A stretch of DNA of 64,000 nucleotides from assembly GCF_002943105.1 (NCBI RefSeq), contig NZ_PTPZ01000009.1:1-64000 (forward strand), given 5' to 3'. The notes beneath the pieces are model-generated. The model worked only from the letters and a program-made list of their open reading frames with translations, did no database searches and had not been told where the DNA came from. Of this stretch, positions 59,913-64,000 are shown piece after piece. Positions within the stretch are counted from its first letter, which is position 1. The number at the start of each line of letters is the position of its first letter. The position numbers and the translations under genes were made by a program. The DNA is from Cloacibacterium normanense (GTDB taxonomy: Bacteria > Bacteroidota > Bacteroidia > Flavobacteriales > Weeksellaceae).

Positions 59913-61664
59913 TTAAAAAATTTCTTTGTGAAGCTGTGCTTTATACAGATTTGCATAATATCCATTTTTCGCCAATAGTTCTTCGTGTTTGCCTTCTTCT
60001 ACTACTTTACCAGAATCCATCACAAGAATTTTGTCGGCTTTTTCTATGGTTGACAATCTATGCGCAATGATAATTGAAGTTCTGTTTTGAGTAATTTTCT
60101 CAGTAGCTTTCTGTATCAATTTTTCACTTTCTGGGTCTATAGAAGAAGTTGCTTCGTCTAAAATCAAAATTTTAGGATCAGAAAGATAAGCTCTTAAGAA
60201 AGATAACAATTGTCGCTGACCAAGAGAAATACTACTTCCTCTCTCGCTTACTACAAAGTCATAACCTCCCGGTAATCGCTCAATAAATTCATCTACTTCT
60301 ATATCTTGGGCAACTTTTTTAATTTTTTCAAGCGGAATAATGTCCCCCAAAGTAAGATTTTCATAAATACTCCCATGAAAAAGGAAAACATCTTGCAGAA
60401 CTACCCCTACTTTGCTTCGCAAATCGTACAATTCATAATCTCTGATATCAATATCATCCAGTAAAATTTTACCTGAGTTAATATCATAAAATCTTGTAAT
60501 CAACTGAATAATGGTAGATTTCCCAGCACCAGTCGCTCCAACTATTGCTACTGTTTCGCCTGGATTTACTTTGAAATCGACTCCTTTCAGAACTTCTTGC
60601 TTTTCGTCATAAGAAAATCTTACATTTTGGAATTCTATCTTTCCTTCGATATGGTCTTTTTTGATGGTTCCGAGATTCGGCATCGAGTTTTCTTCGTCCA
60701 TAATTCCTAAAACTCTTTCTGCACCTACCAAACCACGCTGAATATTATTAAATCTATCTGCAATCTGACGAAGCGGACGAATTAACATATTAATATAAGA
60801 AATAAACGCAATCACTTGTCCTGGAGAAATATCTCTCGCCGTCAATGCATTATATCCTGCCACAAAAAGAATCAACCCTATAAAAACAGAAGAAATCAAT
60901 TCCACCACAGGAAAAAACAATGAAAAATAGAAAACCGTTTTCAGTAAAGCTGCCTTTAAATTGACATTAATATCATCAAATTTCTTAAATTCTGCTTCTT
61001 GTCTATTAAAAACTTGAATGAGTGACATTCCCGAAAGTCTTTCTTGCACGAAACTGTTTTGAGTAGAAGTCCAAGCTCTTTCGTCACCAAATGCTTTTCT
61101 TAGTTTTTTCTGAAAAAACCTTGTAATCACCAACATGATAGGTAAAATGGTAAGCGAAATATAACTCAGCTCCGTATTCACCTGAAACATCGCTACCAAA
61201 ACGAAAACCACTTTTAAAATATCTCCGAAAACCATCAAAAATCCATCCGTATAAACCGTAGCAATGGTTTCTACATCTCCTACTGCTCTGGTCACCAAAT
61301 TTCCGATGGCTGTTTTATCAAAGAAAGCAGTTTTAAAATAAATAAGTTTATGATACAGCCTTTCTCTAATGTCTCTAATTACATTTTGAGCGATATAATT
61401 AGAAAGAAAAACAAGAAAGAAATTCAAAATAGTTTCTGCTACTACCAAACCAATTAAGAAATAAATATCCTTCATCAAGACGTTATTGTCTTTAAGTTTT
61501 AAGATATCAATATCTACGATCTGCTGAGTAAGAATAGGTCTATACACCGAAACTATCGCTAAAATAATAGAAATAATTAGGGCTAAAATAAACCACGTTC
61601 TAAATTTCATTCCTATGAAAAAAAGACGCTGAATGATATTGCTGGTGGTTGGTTTTTTGTTCAT
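59913..61664 (-). CDS. ABC exporter, fused permease-ATPase (MsbA/LmrA-like)
   Basis: 583 residues. Six-helix exporter membrane domain (about 1-320) and ATPase (about 335-583) with Walker A VAIVGATGAGKSTII, signature ISLGQRQLLSFLRAY, Walker B ILILDEATSSIDPESE and H-loop IIAHRLSTIEKADKI. The signature is SLGQR rather than SGGQR, which in some heterodimeric exporters marks a variant site, but no partner gene is adjacent. Substrate unknown: lipid or drug are both possible. Follows truA by 6 bases. Confidence 0.9.
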   Translation of the reverse strand: MNKKPTTSNIIQRLFFIGMKFRTWFILALIISIILAIVSVYRPILTQQIVDIDILKLKDNNVLMKDIYFLIGLVVAETILNFFLVFLSNYIAQNVIRDIRERLYHKLIYFKTAFFDKTAIGNLVTRAVGDVETIATVYTDGFLMVFGDILKVVFVLVAMFQVNTELSYISLTILPIMLVITRFFQKKLRKAFGDERAWTSTQNSFVQERLSGMSLIQVFNRQEAEFKKFDDINVNLKAALLKTVFYFSLFFPVVELISSVFIGLILFVAGYNALTARDISPGQVIAFISYINMLIRPLRQIADRFNNIQRGLVGAERVLGIMDEENSMPNLGTIKKDHIEGKIEFQNVRFSYDEKQEVLKGVDFKVNPGETVAIVGATGAGKSTIIQLITRFYDINSGKILLDDIDIRDYELYDLRSKVGVVLQDVFLFHGSIYENLTLGDIIPLEKIKKVAQDIEVDEFIERLPGGYDFVVSERGSSISLGQRQLLSFLRAYLSDPKILILDEATSSIDPESEKLIQKATEKITQNRTSIIIAHRLSTIEKADKILVMDSGKVVEEGKHEELLAKNGYYANLYKAQLHKEIF

Positions 61665-61670
61665 AATTTT

Positions 61671-62402
61671 TTAAAAATCGTATCCTACATCTACTAAAAA
61701 TAATGCATGAGCTGGTGCAGAAGTTCCTGCAACACCTCTATTTTTAGCTTCTATCACATTTCTTAAATCGGCAGGTTTTAGTTTTCCACTGCCTATTTCT
61801 ACCATAGTTCCTACAATCGCACGAACCATATTTCTGAGAAATCTATCTGCTGAGATGGTAAATTTAAGTTCATTTCCGTTTTGTTCCCAATTTGCGTGAT
61901 AGATTTTACAAATATTGGTTTTATTATCTGCTCCCACTTTTGCAAAACTCCCGAAATCTTCGTACTCAAAGAGAATTTTGCACGCTTCATTCATTTTTTC
62001 CATATCCAGAGATTTTCTCCAATGTTGCCACGCAAATTTTTCAGAAAAAGGATTTTTCTCCAGCGAAATATAATATTCATACGTTCTGTATTTTGCTGAA
62101 AATCTCGCGTGAAAATCTTCTTTTACCTCAAAAATCTTCTTCACAGCAATACTTGGTGGAAGAAAAGAATTCAGTTGATGCACTAATTTCTTAGAAATTT
62201 CCCCATCAAAATCAAAATGAGCAAACATTTTTTTGGCGTGAACTCCCGTGTCTGTTCTTCCTGCTCCTGTAGTTTTAATTTCAGTTCGCAGAATCATAGA
62301 AAGTGCTTTTTCTAATTCTTCTTGCACAGAAATCTCATTTGGCTGAATTTGATAGCCAAAAAACGTAGAACCATTGTAGGAAAACTCAATAAAGTAACGC
62401 AA
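61671..62402 (-). CDS. truA: tRNA pseudouridine(38-40) synthase
   Basis: 243 residues. Makes pseudouridine at positions 38-40 of the anticodon stem. Begins RYFIEFSYNGSTFFGYQIQPNEISVQEELEKAL; the catalytic aspartate is in TTGAGRTDTGVHAKKMFAHFD (about 45-65); then RFSAKYRTYEYYI and RFLRNMVRAIVGTMVEIGSGK. The start codon is TTG at 62402 at exactly the position where the conserved protein begins; no ATG is available. Confidence 0.94.
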   Translation of the reverse strand: MRYFIEFSYNGSTFFGYQIQPNEISVQEELEKALSMILRTEIKTTGAGRTDTGVHAKKMFAHFDFDGEISKKLVHQLNSFLPPSIAVKKIFEVKEDFHARFSAKYRTYEYYISLEKNPFSEKFAWQHWRKSLDMEKMNEACKILFEYEDFGSFAKVGADNKTNICKIYHANWEQNGNELKFTISADRFLRNMVRAIVGTMVEIGSGKLKPADLRNVIEAKNRGVAGTSAPAHALFLVDVGYDF

Positions 62403-62408
62403 TTTTTA

Positions 62409-62437
62409 TATTTTTGTAGAATTCAACTGCAAAAATA
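62409..62437. promoter_or_regulatory. Interlocked divergent promoters of truA and yfcE-like gene
   Basis: TATTTTTG (62409-62416, plus strand) and its complement CAAAAATA (62430-62437, which is TATTTTTG on the minus strand) form an inverted repeat around a 13-nt centre. Both predicted starts fall near 62423. RNA polymerase can hardly occupy both at once. Confidence 0.6.
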
Positions 62438-62444
62438 CATTTTT

Positions 62445-62939
62445 TTGAAAAGAATCCTTCTACTTTCCGACACCCATTCTTATATAGACGATAGAATTTT
62501 AGAATATGCTAAAAATGCTGATGAAATTTGGCATGCTGGTGATTTTGGAAATTTAGAAGTGATAGACGAACTGAAAAAAGTAGGAACATTACGAGGTGTT
62601 TTCGGGAATATTGATGAAGCAAAAATAAGAGCTGAATTCCCAGAAATAAATGTTTTTGATTGTGAAAAAGTAAAAGTAGTGATGATTCACATTGGCGGAT
62701 ATCCTCATAAATATGCACCAAGAGTGAAACAAATATTAAAGGAAGAAAAACCTCAAATTTTTATTTCCGGACATTCTCACATTTTGAAAGTAATGTATGA
62801 CAGAGAATTAGAAATTCTGCATCTCAATCCTGGCGCTGCTGGAAAACATGGTTGGCATAAAATGAGAACCATGCTGAGATTTGAAATCAATGGTGAGAAA
62901 ATTGAAAATCTAGAAGTGGTGGAATTGGGAGCGAAGTAA
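62445..62939 (+). CDS. YfcE-like metallophosphoesterase
   Basis: 164 residues from a TTG at 62445. The longer frame upstream overlaps truA and precedes the promoter. The protein then begins (M)KRILLLSDTHSYIDD, with the first metal motif at residues 6-10, then IWHAGDFGN (second motif), GVFGNIDE, VVMIHIGGYP, FISGHSHILKV and LHLNPGAAGKHGWH, all as in the YfcE/MJ0936 family of small phosphodiesterases. The substrate is not known. Confidence 0.87.
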   Translation: MKRILLLSDTHSYIDDRILEYAKNADEIWHAGDFGNLEVIDELKKVGTLRGVFGNIDEAKIRAEFPEINVFDCEKVKVVMIHIGGYPHKYAPRVKQILKEEKPQIFISGHSHILKVMYDRELEILHLNPGAAGKHGWHKMRTMLRFEINGEKIENLEVVELGAK

Positions 62940-62950
62940 ATTATAAGAAT

Positions 62951-63295
62951 TTGGAAAATTTAGAAAACTTATTGAAGTTAAATCTCGAGTTTGATAGTGT
63001 TGAGAATATTTTAAAACTTATTTCAAAAGCACAAAATCTAGAACTTCATTCAATCGTTCTAGAAAAAAAATATTGTGAGGAGATCTATGCATTAAGGTAT
63101 GAAATAAGTGAAGAACTAGGAAATCAACCGCCATATTTTATGAAAGCCTTTCATAAGCTTGTTGAAAATTTAAAACACAGCAATACCGCAAATATTGGAA
63201 TTACTAGTTTTAATTTAGAAGATGATAACGATAGATTTTACATTATTTTCTTTGAAAAAATCGAAAATAAAATTTTAGGAATATTGTCAAAATAA
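62951..63295 (+). CDS. Hypothetical protein, 114 residues
   Basis: No family recognised. The start is TTG at 62951 (next methionine is past residue 60). The protein is helical and charged in its first half (LENLLKLNLEFDSVENILKLISKA) with a YFMKAFHKLVENLKHSN segment and a final beta-rich part (NIGITSFNLEDDNDRFYIIFFEKI). It sits between the phosphoesterase and the Smr gene, 11 and 7 bases away, so it is in their operon. Confidence 0.6.
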   Translation: MENLENLLKLNLEFDSVENILKLISKAQNLELHSIVLEKKYCEEIYALRYEISEELGNQPPYFMKAFHKLVENLKHSNTANIGITSFNLEDDNDRFYIIFFEKIENKILGILSK

Positions 63296-63302
63296 CTTTA
63301 AA

Positions 63303-63797
63303 ATGAAAATAGGCGATTTGGTTTCGGTGATAGATGATGATTTGAAAGGGAAAATTTCTGCTTTCAAAGAAAATCTAGTGCAAATAGAAGACGAACATGG
63401 TTTTCATTATGACATTGAAAAAAGTAAAGTCGTACTCTACAATCATAATATTTATGATGATATTTCTATCACTGCAAAAAAGGAAACCTCTACTAAAATT
63501 TCTAAAAAAAATCAAACTCAACCGCAGTCCATCGATTTACATTTCGAAAAATTGGTCAATAATCCTCAAGATTTTGAATCTTGGGAAAGATTGATGATTC
63601 AGCGTGAAAAGCTCATTGAAAAATTAGAATATTGCAGAAGCAACAACATGAAAAAACTGAACATTATCCACGGAATTGGGGATGGCGTTTTGCAAAATAT
63701 GGTACACGAAGTTTTACAAGGTTTCGCAGGAATAGAATACGAAGACCATGATTTTTTCTATCACAGCACGGGAAATGCCTTGGTTACTTTTTTGTAG
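63303..63797 (+). CDS. Smr domain protein
   Basis: 164 residues. N-terminal small beta domain (about 1-50: KIGDLVSVIDDDLKGKISAFKENLVQIEDEHGF), a lysine-rich linker, and a C-terminal Smr domain (about 75-164) with SIDLHFEKL (DLH) and LNIIHGIGDGVLQNMVHEVL (HGxG), the motifs of Smr nucleases. The final VTFL strand is complete. It probably cuts DNA or RNA or acts in ribosome rescue; MutS2 itself is not here. Convergent with the DUF6370 gene, overlapping by 14 bases. Confidence 0.87.
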   Translation: MKIGDLVSVIDDDLKGKISAFKENLVQIEDEHGFHYDIEKSKVVLYNHNIYDDISITAKKETSTKISKKNQTQPQSIDLHFEKLVNNPQDFESWERLMIQREKLIEKLEYCRSNNMKKLNIIHGIGDGVLQNMVHEVLQGFAGIEYEDHDFFYHSTGNALVTFL

Positions 63798-64000
63798 AAT
63801 TTGGCAGCAATTTGAAATAACTTACCACAAATTTTCCATCCTTCACTTCACCGATGACTTCTGCTTTTTTGACGGCATTGCAAAAACCGTCATCAGCATG
63901 TGCATCTCCGTGTTCATCTATTTTAGTACCTTCTACGAAATAACTTTTCCCGTCAATTCTTACGGCTAAATCACAACCTTTTTTGTCTTTCATTTTGAAC
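63784..64000 (-). CDS. DUF6370 protein, C-terminal part, cut by window edge
   Basis: The last 71 or so residues of a gene that continues beyond base 64000. KKGCDLAVRIDGKSYFVEGTKIDEHGDAHADDGFCNAVKKAEVIGEVKDGKFVVSYFKLLP in segments matches DUF6370, whose full members have a signal peptide and an earlier CxxC. An internal methionine at 63993 could be mistaken for the start, but the frame stays open upstream (F-K-M-K-D) to the edge. Function unknown. Confidence 0.75.
   Translation of the reverse strand, partial: FKMKDKKGCDLAVRIDGKSYFVEGTKIDEHGDAHADDGFCNAVKKAEVIGEVKDGKFVVSYFKLLPNSTKK

Overview
The window is a low-GC, gene-dense chromosomal segment from a member of the Bacteroidota, most likely a flavobacterium of the Chryseobacterium/Cloacibacterium type (Weeksellaceae). 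The evidence is AT-rich codon use, promoter -7 boxes of the form TAnnTTTG in front of many genes, few Shine-Dalgarno sequences, a type IX secretion (T9SS) sorting domain and a T9SS plug protein, and many typical family members such as DUF3467, HopJ-family and DUF6370 proteins. I see no insertion sequence, prophage, CRISPR array or replication origin.

Layout. 1-6.3 kb: a dicarboxylate/amino-acid symporter, two BON-domain proteins, arginine decarboxylase, thiamine pyrophosphokinase, cobalamin adenosyltransferase and LptB. 6.3-12.3 kb: hemB, a very small T9SS-sorted protein, deoC with an Lrp/AsnC regulator, an endonuclease/exonuclease/phosphatase protein, trmD and a type II NADH dehydrogenase. 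12.3-20.8 kb: a GH25 muramidase, an Uup-type ABC-F protein, a Pif1-like helicase, a NorC-NorB-like pair, an acetyltransferase and a gamma carbonic anhydrase. 20.9-36.8 kb: an Nfu-type Fe-S scaffold, hemH, a toxin-antitoxin pair, the T9SS plug protein, redox proteins, miaA, aroC, a large membrane protein, tRNA-Cys, folB, nadA, gmk, yicC, lpxK and purine nucleoside phosphorylase. 36.8-42.9 kb: a small structured transcript, a PadR regulator with two paralogous membrane proteins, dinB, alpha-amylase and a nucleotide pyrophosphatase-like enzyme. 42.9-58.6 kb: the core expression cluster, in transcription order on the minus strand tRNA-Thr, Tyr, Gly, Thr, tuf, tRNA-Trp, secE, nusG, [umuC], rplK, rplA, rplJ, rplL, rpoB, rpoC, DUF3467. 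58.3-64 kb: hpf, xerC, rpsU, an ABC exporter, truA, a YfcE-like phosphoesterase, a hypothetical, an Smr protein and a DUF6370 gene cut by the window edge.

Most notable observations. (1) At least nine places carry short degenerate arrays whose units differ from site to site but keep a strict 7-nt period, often with a GT at the start of each unit and often as inverted pairs; two have entered coding sequence (the Uup-type gene and the start of hemH). (2) The NorB-like protein lacks the residues expected for the third FeB histidine, the nearby glutamates and one low-spin haem histidine, yet keeps the other histidines with canonical spacing. A TGAT-N4-ATCA site sits at about -41.5 from the predicted start of this operon. 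(3) A promoter-hairpin-terminator unit at 36.88-37.03 kb looks like a small RNA or a 23-residue peptide gene. (4) umuC sits between nusG and rplK, with a terminator on one side and a consensus promoter on the other. (5) truA and a phosphoesterase gene both appear to start at TTG and share an interlocked inverted-repeat promoter.

All functional calls rest on motif recognition by eye, without database searches.
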